Shown in pieces: positions 8,723 to 17,158 of a DNA stretch of 41,179 bases (position 1 is the stretch's first letter; every line of letters starts with the position of its first letter). The position numbers and the translations under genes were made by a program. The notes under the pieces were generated by a model that did no database searches, was not told the DNA's origin, and saw only the letters and a list, made by a program, of their open reading frames with translations. Source of the DNA: Streptomyces sp. BK340 (GTDB lineage Bacteria > Actinomycetota > Actinomycetes > Streptomycetales > Streptomycetaceae); the NCBI RefSeq assembly GCF_007827595.1, contig NZ_VISR01000049.1:1-41179 (forward strand), given 5' to 3'.

Positions 8723-9166
8723 CGGCTCCTAAATGCGGCCGCCTACCGCAGCCTGCGCCGGCTCAACGGCGCTGTCAGCCCATGCCTGGAGCTCAGCGAG
8801 CTCAGCGCGCTCAGCAGCGGTGTGGCGCCCTGCGCCTACGAGCTCGCTCTCCCCGTGCTGGAGGAACTCACGGCCCTGGCCATCGACCACATCGGTGTCG
8901 CCAACGACCTGTGGTCGTACCACAAGGAAATCCAAGAGCCCGGGGCCATCCCGACCCTGCTGCCCCACGTGCTGATGGTCGAGCGCGACATCAGCCTGCC
9001 CGAAGCGGTCACCGCCACCGCCAACCTGTGCGATGACCTGATCAGAGCATTCGAAAACAAGGCCGGCACCATCGAGCCCACCGCCCCGGTCCAGGTCCAG
9101 GTCCAGGTCCAGGTCCTGCGCTACCTCGACGTCCTCCGCGCCTGGGTCCGCGGGAACCTGGAATGA
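8723..9166 (+). pseudogene. Terpene synthase (family 2 encapsulated cyclase-like), C-terminal fragment
   Basis: After a stop at 8720 the frame reads YRSLRRLNGAVSPCLELSEL and, further on, IGVANDLWSYHKEIQ. The latter fits the Mg2+-binding NSE motif (N-D-x-x-S-x-x-x-E) of class I terpene synthases. The N-terminal half with the Asp-rich DDxxD motif and the pyrophosphate sensor is missing, so it cannot be a complete cyclase. Near its end a hexamer repeat encodes alternating Val-Gln (9090-9117). A GTG at 8822 could start translation of a short C-terminal peptide, but the homology extends upstream of it. It is a remnant of a geosmin, 2-methylisoborneol or other sesquiterpene cyclase-type gene; which one is unclear. 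Confidence 0.72.
9088..9117 (+). repeat. Hexanucleotide tandem repeat (GTCCAG)n
   Basis: About five tandem copies of GTCCAG encode a Val-Gln run in the terpene synthase remnant. Homologues would have at most a short such run, so this looks like slippage expansion in a sequence free of selection. Confidence 0.8.
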
Positions 9167-9432
9167 TCCGCCCGCTGCCGCCGCTACCACCTGGAGGGCT
9201 GTGCGCTCGGCGGGGTGCGGAATACCACCACGGCTCTTTGCCCGGACTCGTGCCTTTGCTTGAGAACGTCCTCCACCCGAACGCCATCTACGACCGCCAG
9301 AACAAGGGTTCGTGATGGAATCCATGGAGAGGAACATCGACTAGTGCCGTATCAGGTGACGTTCGCCTCGCTGGTGGAGCACGGAGGAGTAAATCGGTGG
9401 GGTGATGCAGGGGAATCTGCCACGATCGCCGG

Positions 9433-9798
9433 ATGGGTGCATTGGATGCAGTGGCAGGCAGGGTTGCTGGCGGGGCCACCGTGGCGTTCCGGCCCAGCGG
9501 CTCCTCGATGGTCCCGCTGATACGCAGTCGGCAGCAGGCGGTCGTTGCTCCGGTCGATCCGTCGAAGTTGGAGGTCGGGGACATCGTCCTCGCCCGTGTC
9601 GCCGGGACGGTCTACTTGCACTTGGTGTCGTCCGTGGACCCCGCCAGGAAGCGGGTGCAGATCAGTAACAACGGTGGCCTCGTCAATGGCTGGACCAGCT
9701 ACGATCGTGTCTTTGGTATCTGTGTGGCAGTCGACGGCGTCACCAGGGCAGGGGTCGCAGGCAAGACGCTCGCGGGCGACTCCAACGACTCCTCCTGA
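9433..9798 (+). CDS. S24/S26 (LexA/signal-peptidase-fold)-like protein
   Basis: A 121-residue protein with the fold hallmarks of S24/S26 peptidases: GSSMVPLI (Ser in the nucleophile position), VDPSKLEVGDIVLARV, and VQISNNGGLVNGWTSYDRVFG. The general-base Lys expected after the central strand is not obvious, so catalysis is uncertain. No transmembrane anchor or DNA-binding domain is attached, unlike signal peptidase I or LexA. It may be a stand-alone S24-like domain of unknown role. ATG at 9433 is used, without a strong ribosome binding site. It stands alone upstream of the subtilase, separated by about 300 bp. Confidence 0.65.
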   Translation: MGALDAVAGRVAGGATVAFRPSGSSMVPLIRSRQQAVVAPVDPSKLEVGDIVLARVAGTVYLHLVSSVDPARKRVQISNNGGLVNGWTSYDRVFGICVAVDGVTRAGVAGKTLAGDSNDSS

Positions 9799-10094
9799 AC
9801 CTGACGCTCCAGCAGTGTCAGGCCGCCAAGGACGTGTGAGGCGTAGGCGGACGCGGCTGTCGAGTGCTCTCCGGGGTGATAGTGGGCCCGGATGGGGGTC
9901 TCCATCCAAGCTCGACGTGCAGGTGGACTGTCATCTGTCTAGCGTGTTGGCCGAACGGAAGTAACCACGCAGCCCGGCGCGCCACCGGTTCGGACGGGCT
10001 TTGGTCCTCTAGGCGTCGGCACGGGCAGTGCCGGGGCGCCGCGGTGCTGCCTGCCCGGTGCGCGCCTTCCCCCACCCCCCTCCGGGAGTTCGGC

Positions 10095-12131
10095 ATGGCC
10101 CGTATCACTATCAATGGCGTCACGGTGGACCCGCTGGTCCAGGCTGACGAGCTGGCCACCGCATCGCTGACGTCCGAGGACGCGTCCGCGTCCAATTACC
10201 TGCTCGTTCAGACCACGCACCCGCCCACCGTCGAGGAGAAGGAACAACTCGCGGCGCTCGGGGTGGTGGTCCACGAGTATGTTCCGCAGGACACCTACCT
10301 GTGTGGCTACCGGGCCACGGACCTGGACGCCGTGCGCGCACTGCCGTTCGTGGCTTGGGCGGACGTGTACTTCAACGGTTTCAAGATCGGCCGGTCGCTC
10401 CAGTCGACCCAGCTGCGTTCGAGTGTGGCCGCGCTGGCCGATCCCATGGAGGCGGCGGGTGACGGGAGCCGCACCGTCGACGTCGTCCTGCACGAGGACG
10501 TCGATGCGAGCGTGGACGGCGTACGGGACCGGATCGCGGCGGCCGCCGGAGTCAGTCCCGGCGATGTACGGCCCAGCCGCGGCAAGATGCGTATGACGGT
10601 CCGCAACGAGGACGTCGCCGCACTGGCCGCCCTCGACGAGGTGAAGGAGATCGAGGAAGTCCCGGAGCGGGTGCTGTACAACACCGTCGCGGGGACGCTG
10701 ATGCACGCCCAGGTGTCCCTCAACGGCACGAAGTTCCGGGGTGAGGGCGAGATCGTGTGCGTCGCCGACACCGGCTTCGACAAGGGATCGACGACCAATG
10801 TGCATCCTGCCTTCACCGGCCGGGTCAAGCGCCTGATCGCCCTCGGTCGCACGAGCCCCGCACGGACGGACGACCCCGTCGGGCACGGCACCCATGTGGC
10901 GGGCTCGGTCCTCGGAGACGGGACGTCGCAGTCCATGGGTGGCGCCATCACCGGTACGGCTCCCGAGGCGCGACTGGTCCTCCAGTCCGTGTTGGCCGAG
11001 AACGGATCTCTCGCCGGCATCCCGGACAACCTGCTCGACCTGTTCGAGCAGCCCTTCCTCGAGGATGGGGTACGGATCCACACCAACTCGTGGGGCCCGG
11101 TCACCCCCGGGCTTCCGTACGGCCCGGCCGCAGCCGAGGCCGATCAGATGGTCTGGGACCACAAGGACTTCGTCATCTGCTTCGCCGCGGGCAACGACGG
11201 AACGGACCGGGACGGGGACGGCCGCATCAACCTGAGATCCGTCAGCGACGAGACGACGGCCAAGAACGTCATCACCGTCGGAGCCAGCGAGAGCAACCGC
11301 CCAGAGATCCCCTTCACCTACGACGGCACGCTGCTCCACGGGGCGGTCAAGTTCCCAGCCCCGCCGATCCACGGGAACAAGATGGCGGACAACCCCGCCG
11401 GGATGGCTGCCTTCAGCAGCCGTGGTCCCACCGCGGAGGACCGGATCAAGCCCGATCTCGTCGCCCCCGGCACGTCGATCCTGTCGACGCGCTCGCGGTT
11501 GGCCCCCGACCACGGGAGCTTCGGTGTCTCCACAGACCCCGCCTTCATGTTCGACAGCGGCACCAGCATGGCCACCCCGCTGGTCGCCGGCTGCGTGGCG
11601 GTACTGCGCGAGACACTGGTGAAGAACGGCACCCCGAAGCCGAGCGCCGCCCTCATCAAGGCCATGTTGATCAACGGTGCCGATGAGCTCAAGGGCCAGT
11701 ACATTCCCTCCGAGGCGGGCCCTTCCCCGAACAACAACTCCGGTTTCGGCATCGTCAACCTCCAGCGCGCCGTCGTCCTCCCGACCGATGGCGACCGGGC
11801 AGGCTTCACCGACGCCGCAGAGCTGGACCAGGGAGAGGAACGCGAGTTCCGTATCCCGGTTCCGCAGGGGGCGGGCCATACCCTGAAGATCACCCTCGTG
11901 TGGACCGACCCCCCTGGCCCGGCCCTGCAGAACGACCTCGACCTGATCGTCCGCGCAGGCGGCCAGGAACGCCACGGCAACATGGGCACGGATCCCGGTT
12001 TCGACCGGACCAACAACGTCGAGCAGGTCCAGTGGGAGGACATCCCCGCCGGGGACGCCGAGGTCGTCGTCCGGGCCCACCGGATCACCCGGTTCGCCCA
12101 GCCCTACGCCGTTGCCTGGCGCATTCTCTGA
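10095..12131 (+). CDS. S8 family serine peptidase (subtilase)
   Basis: A 678-residue subtilase. The catalytic triad is visible: Asp in CVADTGFDKG, His in VGHGTHVAGS and Ser in SGTSMATPLVAG, with the oxyanion Asn in FAAGNDGTDRDGDG. The first ~210 residues look like a propeptide or accessory region; the last ~120 (TLKITLVWTDPPGPALQNDL) resemble the beta-sandwich that follows the catalytic domain in KP-43-like subtilases. ATG at 10095 has GGGAG about 7 bases upstream. The N-terminus MARITINGVTVDPLV is not a Sec or Tat signal peptide, so the enzyme may be cytoplasmic or exported by another route. Upstream in-frame codons to 9864 give no plausible signal peptide either. Confidence 0.92.
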   Translation: MARITINGVTVDPLVQADELATASLTSEDASASNYLLVQTTHPPTVEEKEQLAALGVVVHEYVPQDTYLCGYRATDLDAVRALPFVAWADVYFNGFKIGRSLQSTQLRSSVAALADPMEAAGDGSRTVDVVLHEDVDASVDGVRDRIAAAAGVSPGDVRPSRGKMRMTVRNEDVAALAALDEVKEIEEVPERVLYNTVAGTLMHAQVSLNGTKFRGEGEIVCVADTGFDKGSTTNVHPAFTGRVKRLIALGRTSPARTDDPVGHGTHVAGSVLGDGTSQSMGGAITGTAPEARLVLQSVLAENGSLAGIPDNLLDLFEQPFLEDGVRIHTNSWGPVTPGLPYGPAAAEADQMVWDHKDFVICFAAGNDGTDRDGDGRINLRSVSDETTAKNVITVGASESNRPEIPFTYDGTLLHGAVKFPAPPIHGNKMADNPAGMAAFSSRGPTAEDRIKPDLVAPGTSILSTRSRLAPDHGSFGVSTDPAFMFDSGTSMATPLVAGCVAVLRETLVKNGTPKPSAALIKAMLINGADELKGQYIPSEAGPSPNNNSGFGIVNLQRAVVLPTDGDRAGFTDAAELDQGEEREFRIPVPQGAGHTLKITLVWTDPPGPALQNDLDLIVRAGGQERHGNMGTDPGFDRTNNVEQVQWEDIPAGDAEVVVRAHRITRFAQPYAVAWRIL

Positions 12132-12467
12132 CGCATCCACGGGCAATGTCCCGGCCCGTCGGTCGGGCCGGGACGGTGGACACGGATCGGCGCCATCCGC
12201 GCCCAGGCAGGCTTCGTAGTCGGCTGGGCGCCAGCTCTGGACGGTCGGGGCGATGTCGATCAGTGCTGCGGCCTCCGTTGCGACGCGGAACCCGGCCTTG
12301 TGGGACTCATGTGCTTGGCGGACCCGTTGAGCGCCCCCTGCCCATGAAAGGACATCATGCCCTGCCCCGCTCGGAGCAGCTCCGTCTGGCAGTACAGCCG
12401 GGTGCGATGTGCCGGCCAGGCCACTCAGTTGGCCCCTTGCTCCCCGACACCCGACGCTGAAATCTGA
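12132..12467. other. Region after the subtilase without a clear gene
   Basis: About 335 bases. On the minus strand a short coding-like frame at about 12200-12330 reads HESHKAGFRVATEAAALIDI with good third-position GC. It has no start and I do not recognise it; it may be a fragment of a lost gene. Confidence 0.35.
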
Positions 12468-12746
12468 GTACTCGCCTTCGGAGGGTCCGGCGCGATCAAG
12501 GGTTTCTTCACAGAGGTCAACCAGGGGGACCGAGTATGGTCGGCGGAGAGGGACACACGGTCCTGTCACATCACGATTCACGCGTCGCCGAGCACCGTGG
12601 TGCATGTCCTGGGCAGGGACTCACACGGGGGCACGCTGCGGTCTGCCCTCGGCACGGTCCCCGAAAATGCGTCGCTCAGCGCGAGCTTGCCGTCCTACAG
12701 TGAAGGCCGCCGGGTGGAGCAGGTAGGTAGCTCGCTGGGCTCATAA
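12468..12746 (+). pseudogene. Coding-like frame without start, running into tRNA-Met
   Basis: An open frame of 92 codons with strong third-position GC follows a TGA at 12465. It reads LAFGGSGAIKGFFTEVNQGD, then VVHVLGRDSHGGTLRSALG and LSASLPSYSEGRRVEQ, and terminates at a TAA inside the tRNA anticodon loop. There is no ATG/GTG near its beginning. It appears to be the body of a small protein gene whose 3' end was replaced at the tRNA boundary (12708). The family is not recognised. Confidence 0.45.
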
Positions 12747-12781
12747 CCCAGAGGTCGCGGGTTCAAATCCCGCCTCGGCCA
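12708..12781 (+). tRNA. tRNA-Met(CAT), initiator-type
   Basis: A full cloverleaf can be drawn. Acceptor CGCCGGG pairs with CTCGGCC with a 1:72 C-C mismatch and one G-U; D-stem GAGC/GCTC; anticodon stem CTGGG/CCCAG with loop CTCATAA; variable AGGTC; T-stem GCGGG/CCCGC with loop TTCAAAT; discriminator A. The unpaired 1:72 position and three consecutive G-C pairs flanking the anticodon loop are initiator features. CCA is not encoded. No tRNA promoter is evident because a coding-like frame abuts the 5' end, so expression is uncertain. Confidence 0.8.
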
Positions 12782-12788
12782 CGAAGAC

Positions 12789-12817
12789 CGGGCCCGTCGC
12801 GCGAAGCGGCGGGCCCG
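12789..12817 (+). terminator. Hairpin terminator after tRNA-Met
   Basis: CGGGCCCGTCGC and GCGGCGGGCCCG form a 12-bp stem with one G-U pair and a GCGAA loop, eight bases after the tRNA. It lacks a U-tract, as is common for Streptomyces terminators. Confidence 0.7.
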
Positions 12818-13386
12818 AGTCGTGCGCAGTGGAGTGCGTGGCCAGGCCCCTGGTCAGGTCCGCCGGCATGTCCGGGGCGCTAGCCTGGCCTTGGCATGCG
12901 GGGAAGCTACTGATGGGTGATCAGGATAGGGTTGGCGCCCTTGACCTGCAGTGTCCATGTCTTTTGCCTTTGTCGAACATCTGCGGCTTTCACCTCGCAG
13001 GTGCGATTCCCGCGGCGTCAATCCTCTCGACTTGCCAGTGACGTCACCGCACGCGACCGGCCAGGCGTCCAACTGGGGGATCGGCGCGGATCTCGACGGC
13101 CTCGAAGGACACGTGCTTGCCCTGGCCGGCGACCAAGACTGTTTTCCCCGCGACGGCGGCGACGGTCGTGGGCCGGCCGGACCACCCACCCCATCCACCC
13201 CGAAGGTCTTCACGCCGATGCGGACCAGGACCGCACTCGACCGCGTCGAGTCCTCGCGCCTGCCACGGATTCGCGGCACCGACCGAGACGGCGAAGGCGA
13301 AGAACCTCAAGGTGACCGACGTTTCGTGTTCGTCGATGAGCGGGTGATGGCGGCGAGGTTGCGGTGTCTGGCGGACCAGGGCCCGG
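12818..13386. other. Gene-poor region between tRNA-Met and dienelactone hydrolase
   Basis: Overlapping frames on both strands, none recognisable. A minus-strand stretch near 13044-13300 (AGKTVLVAGQGKHVSFEAVE) has good codon bias and may be the tail of a degraded gene, but it has no start and no family I can name. Confidence 0.3.
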
Positions 13387-14217
13387 TCAGGTGGCGGGCA
13401 GCGGTCGGTTCCCGCGCGAGTGCAGGCGGTCGGTGAGGAAGGCGAGGATCTCGTCGCGGGCCCGGACCGTGGGGTGGCCGGCGTCGTCGACGAGATGGGC
13501 GGTGACGACGCTGTGCGGGGTGCCGACCAGGTCGGCGAAGAAGGGCGGTGGGGCCGGGTTGGCGGCGCTGTCAGGGAGGACGCGTCCGTCGAAGGCGTCG
13601 CCGAGCAGCGCGCGGTAGGCGGCAAAGCGCTGCCCCGTGCACCAGCGGTCGCCTTCGAAGCGGTAGGCGAGGACGGTGAGTCCGTCGCGGTCGAGCCGGT
13701 CGCGCACCGCGCGCGCGTCCGCCGCGTCGAGTTCGAGTCCGCCGGGGTCGTCGAGCGGCAGCGACGGGTGGTTGACCACAGGGGCGATCACCGCCGGCTC
13801 CAGTGCCATGGTGAGGGCGAAGTTGCCGGTGAAGCACAGGCCGATCGCGCCGACCCCCGGCCCACCGCACGCGGTGTGGGCCTGGCGCGCCAGGCCGCGC
13901 AGCCAGACCGTCACAGGGCTGGTGCCGCCCCCGGCGAAGGCGCGGAACTCCGCGCTGACACAGGCGCGGCGGACGACCTCCCGGCCGCCCTCGATCGTCG
14001 GGAAGGCGCCGTCCGTCCCGAACAGGGAGGGCACATGGACGGTGAAGCCCGCGTCCCGCACCCAGCGTGCGAGCCGCAGGACGTCGGGACTGATGCCCGG
14101 CATCTCGGGCAACACCACGACCGCGGGCCCGGCCCCGGCCACGTACACCGTCTTCTCCACCCCCTCCACGGCCATGCTTCGGCGGGTGAAGTCGGTGATG
14201 GGATCGTCGTCGCTCAT
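13387..14217 (-). CDS. Dienelactone hydrolase family protein
   Basis: A 276-residue alpha/beta hydrolase of the DLH family. An early strand and oxyanion region reads VVVLPEMPGISPDVLRLARW, the nucleophile elbow is VGAIGLCFTGNFAL with the family's Cys nucleophile, and the C-terminal catalytic His lies in LVDDAGHPTVRARDE. Family enzymes hydrolyse dienelactone and related small esters or lactones; the substrate here is unknown. The start MSDDDPITDF at 14217 fits the family better than upstream in-frame codons. It is divergent from a GlxA-type AraC regulator across 140 bp, which suggests that regulator controls it. Confidence 0.85.
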   Translation of the reverse strand: MSDDDPITDFTRRSMAVEGVEKTVYVAGAGPAVVVLPEMPGISPDVLRLARWVRDAGFTVHVPSLFGTDGAFPTIEGGREVVRRACVSAEFRAFAGGGTSPVTVWLRGLARQAHTACGGPGVGAIGLCFTGNFALTMALEPAVIAPVVNHPSLPLDDPGGLELDAADARAVRDRLDRDGLTVLAYRFEGDRWCTGQRFAAYRALLGDAFDGRVLPDSAANPAPPPFFADLVGTPHSVVTAHLVDDAGHPTVRARDEILAFLTDRLHSRGNRPLPAT

Positions 14218-14357
14218 GGGGTCAGCCTGCTGCCGGGGCCGGCCCCCGGGTGAGGGGCCAGATCGCCAAGGGCAGGGGTAATCTCGCCACGCGCGAGGGA
14301 GGCGAGCGGTACGCGGTCGGCGACCCCGGGCGGGGACACGATGGGGGTACGGGAGCG

Positions 14358-15404
14358 ATGACCCAGGCGGCACGGCAGGCGGAGGACGGTGCGGGCCCGG
14401 ACGCCGGAGCGGGTGCGCTGCGGGTCGGGGTCCTGGCGTACCCGGACTGCTTCGCGTCCGAAGTGTTCGGCGTTCCCGACCTGTTGACGATGGCCGGGCA
14501 TGTCGCCGGACCGGAGGCGCCCGGCTACCGGGTGTCGGTCGTGTCGCCCCGCCGCCGGGTCACCGCCTCGGGTGGCGCGAGCCTGGACGTGCGTCCCTTG
14601 CGTGAGGTCGACGTCCTCGTGGTCCCCGGCTTCGAACTGCGCCCGGACATGGACCTCGACGGGCGGCTCACCCGGCTCGCCCCCGAGATCGCGGCGATCC
14701 GCGCGCGGGCCGCGGCGGGCACCGCCGTCGTCTCCATCTGCGTCGGCGCGTTCCTGCTCGCCGAGGCCGGGCTCCTCGACCGGCGCCGGGCCACCACCTC
14801 CTGGCTGCACGCCGACGAACTGGCCAGGCGTTGCCCGGACGCCGACGTGCGGCCTGAGCACCTGGTAGTCACCGACACGGGGGTGACGACCACGGCCGCC
14901 TTCAGCGCCATGTACGACTTCGCGCTGGACCTGATCCGCCGGCACAACGGCGCCCGGGTTGCCCGCACCACCGCACGATTGGCGCTCGTCGACGACGCGC
15001 GGACCTCCCAGACCCCGTACGTCGACCCGTGGCTCCTCCCGCAGCCCGGCCGGGAGTTCTCCCAGCGGGTCATGCGCCGGCTCGACCAGAACCTCGCCGA
15101 GCGCTACGACCTCGCCGCGCTCGCGGACGCCTTCCGGGTCAGCACCCGCACGCTGCTGCGCCGCTTCGCCGAAGAGACCGGACGCAGCCCGCTGGCCCAT
15201 CTGCAGGCTTCCCGGGTCCGCCGCGCCCGCCATCTTCTTGAGACCACCGACCGCACCGTCGCCGCCGTCGCCGCGGCCGTCGGCTACCAGGACCCCGGAA
15301 CCTTCGCCGCCCTCTTCGCCCGCCACACCGGCCACCGCCCAAGCGCTTACCGGGCAGCCTTCCGCTGCACCGCCCAGGCGTCCGCCCCGGACGTCGGCGT
15401 TTAG
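14358..15404 (+). CDS. GlxA-type transcriptional regulator (DJ-1/PfpI domain plus AraC HTH)
   Basis: A 348-residue protein. Residues ~15-190 form a DJ-1/PfpI-like domain (LRVGVLAYPDCFASEVFG; VVSICVGAFLLAEAGLLD with a Cys in the elbow position). Residues ~235-335 form two AraC helix-turn-helix units (RYDLAALADAFRVSTRTLLR and VAAVAAAVGYQDPGTFAALF), ending HTGHRPSAYR. The sensory domain is thought to bind a small ligand. The ATG at 14358 is preceded by GGGGGTACGGGAG. The divergent neighbour is a dienelactone hydrolase, the likely regulated gene, and the 140-bp gap should contain the operator. Confidence 0.9.
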   Translation: MTQAARQAEDGAGPDAGAGALRVGVLAYPDCFASEVFGVPDLLTMAGHVAGPEAPGYRVSVVSPRRRVTASGGASLDVRPLREVDVLVVPGFELRPDMDLDGRLTRLAPEIAAIRARAAAGTAVVSICVGAFLLAEAGLLDRRRATTSWLHADELARRCPDADVRPEHLVVTDTGVTTTAAFSAMYDFALDLIRRHNGARVARTTARLALVDDARTSQTPYVDPWLLPQPGREFSQRVMRRLDQNLAERYDLAALADAFRVSTRTLLRRFAEETGRSPLAHLQASRVRRARHLLETTDRTVAAVAAAVGYQDPGTFAALFARHTGHRPSAYRAAFRCTAQASAPDVGV

Positions 15405-15416
15405 CTGTCTTTCCGA

Positions 15417-15584
15417 TCACCCGCTCGTTCGATTCGGGCTGCATCGCGCTGTGCGGAAGATCCGCCAGGACTTCAGACGGGCAAGGCCACGTTCGACCAG
15501 GGCCCGCGCCTTGGAGGACGCGGACCGGGAGCTGATCGAGGTGAAGCGGCGGTCCCGCAACCGGCTCGGCTTCGCGTCCAGCTG
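15417..15584 (-). pseudogene. C-terminal fragment of IS5-family transposase
   Basis: The frame reads ARALVERGLARLKSWRIFRT followed by ARCSPNR and a stop. This matches the conserved C-terminal region of IS5-group DDE transposases (VERxxARLKSWRI), where the last catalytic Glu sits. Everything N-terminal is missing. It lies directly downstream of the GlxA-type gene. Confidence 0.7.
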
Positions 15585-15729
15585 ACAACGGCGCGCCATC
15601 TCGGGGTGTTCCTGGGCGACCCGACTGCTCCCTGCCTGCCTGGCGGCCTGCGGCCCTGTGTGACAAGCACGCCACTGACGAATGACCCGGGGTCCACAGG
15701 GCGGGCCGAGGGCCGTCACCCTTGCGACA

Positions 15730-15860
15730 TCAGTACGTGTAGCAGCCGGTGTAGACCCCTCCGGCACCGGGGATGTCGGCGTGCGCCACACCGCCGAGCA
15801 CGCTGACGGTCAGGCCCAGCGTGCCGGCGGCGATCGCGCCCAGGCGAGCGGGCCTGCGCC
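15730..15860 (-). pseudogene. Truncated small secreted protein
   Basis: The frame reads LGAIAAGTLGLTVSVLGGVA, then HADIPGAGGVYTGCYTY and a stop. It has the shape of a Sec signal peptide with an Ala-x-Ala-like cleavage site, followed by the first residues of a family of actinobacterial secreted proteins that begin IPxxxGVxxGCY. The mature part is lost and no in-frame ATG/GTG is placed for a start. The bases from here to 16108 contain no gene I can support. Confidence 0.5.
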
Positions 15861-16108
15861 CTGAAGCAGAGGCTGGGCGATGGTGGTGATGTTGTCCTTT
15901 GTGCTCTATTTGTGTGCCGCGGTGCCCGTGATCGACTCCAAGGCGAGCAGGCTCCCGAAGAGGCTCCAGCTGACGCGGTGAGCTGCCCTCACCCTGGACT
16001 GTCCACCACGTTCCCAAAGACCGGGTTGCTGTCGGGCGGCCCCTGGACGAGCGGTGTTCCCCCTGGCTGCGCTGTAGCCGCACCAGCTTTCCCATGGGGA
16101 GGACACTG

Positions 16109-16195
16109 ATGTCCGGGAACAACGTGGCGTTCCACAACGCAGGGGGCGCCACGTTCGAAGTTCAGCACACGGACTCGGAACGCGGCCGGGCGTAG
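16109..16195 (+). CDS. Possible 28-residue small peptide
   Basis: ATG at 16109 is preceded by a strong ribosome binding site (GGGGAGGACACTG). The ORF encodes 28 residues, beginning MSGNNVAFHNAGGATFEVQ, and stops 10 bases before the crotonase start on the same strand. It may be a truncated copy of a longer family, or a leader peptide that affects crotonase translation. Third-position GC is high. Confidence 0.4.
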   Translation: MSGNNVAFHNAGGATFEVQHTDSERGRA

Positions 16196-16204
16196 GCTGA
16201 GATC

Positions 16205-16978
16205 ATGGCTACATGTGAGTGGGTGATCGTATCCACTCGGGGCGATTTCACCTGGGTCACCATGAATCATCCCCAGCGCAGGAACGCCCTGAGCTGGGAG
16301 ATGCTGCGAGAGCTGCAGAAATCCCTGACCGAGGTGGCCGGCTCACGAGCCACGGGGATCGTGCTGGCGGCCACGGGACCGGTTTTCAGTTCCGGGCACG
16401 ACTTCGCCGACGTGCTGACCCTCGACGTTCAGGGCGCCCGCGAGCTGCTGCAGCTGTGCACCGACGTGATGCGGCTGGTCGAGTCCGTCCCCCAGGTGGT
16501 GGTGGCCCGGGTGCAGGGGCTGGCCACGGCCGCAGGGTGTCAGCTGGTGGCGTCCTGCGACCTGGCCGTGGCGGGTGACCGTGCCGGGTTCGCCCTTCCC
16601 GGCGGCAAGGGGGGCTGGTTCTGCCACACCCCTGCCGTGCCGGTGGCCCGCTCCATCGGACGTAAACGGCTCATGGAGATGGCCCTGACCGGGGACGTGA
16701 TCGACGCCCGCACCGCCCTGGACTGGGGGCTGATCAACCAAGTCGTACCCGACAGCGAGCTGGACACAGCGGTCGAGGAACTCCTCACCCGCGCCACCCG
16801 CGGCAGCGCGGCCAGCAAGGCACTGGGTAAACGCACCCTGTATGAGCAACTGGACCGCCCTGAGGCAGACGCCTACGACATTGCCTGCCAGGTCATGGCC
16901 GACTCCTCCCAGACCCCGGCAGCCCGTGAAGGCATCGCCTCCTTCCTCGACAAACGCATACCCCACTGGCCCGAATAG
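16205..16978 (+). CDS. Enoyl-CoA hydratase/isomerase (crotonase) family protein
   Basis: A 257-residue crotonase-fold protein. WVTMNHPQRRNALSWEML is the N-terminal family signature, FSSGHDFADVLTLD forms the first half of the oxyanion hole, and VQGLATAAGCQLVASCDLAV the second. Position 2 of the classical catalytic pair (Glu in E-x-G-G) is replaced here by the ATAAGCQLV segment, as in the ECHDC3-like subgroup, so hydratase activity should not be assumed. The ATG at 16205 follows the small ORF by 10 bp. It converges with the flavin monooxygenase-like gene. Confidence 0.9.
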   Translation: MATCEWVIVSTRGDFTWVTMNHPQRRNALSWEMLRELQKSLTEVAGSRATGIVLAATGPVFSSGHDFADVLTLDVQGARELLQLCTDVMRLVESVPQVVVARVQGLATAAGCQLVASCDLAVAGDRAGFALPGGKGGWFCHTPAVPVARSIGRKRLMEMALTGDVIDARTALDWGLINQVVPDSELDTAVEELLTRATRGSAASKALGKRTLYEQLDRPEADAYDIACQVMADSSQTPAAREGIASFLDKRIPHWPE

Positions 16979-17158
16979 CGCCAAGGGTGGCCGACGCCTT
17001 GCGCGCACCCGAGCGGGTCGGAAAAACGGGGGGCACGGCCGCGCCTGTCAGTGGCCGGCACGCTGCGTTGCCAGGCCATGCCGCCGAAGCCGTGGGCGGT
17101 GCGTGGGTACGGGAGGCTGGGGCACCGCGGGAGCGCTCTTGAGCGGTTCGAGTCATTG

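Noticed and set aside
9939..12605. An 888-codon minus-strand open frame opposite the subtilase
   Set aside because: Antisense shadow. The plus strand encodes the full subtilase triad; the minus product has no domain and is rich in Arg/Gly/Asp/Val.
12950..13060. A possible second tRNA (T-arm-like GCAGGTGCGATTCCC)
   Set aside because: No complete cloverleaf could be drawn around it; the acceptor and anticodon stems do not pair.
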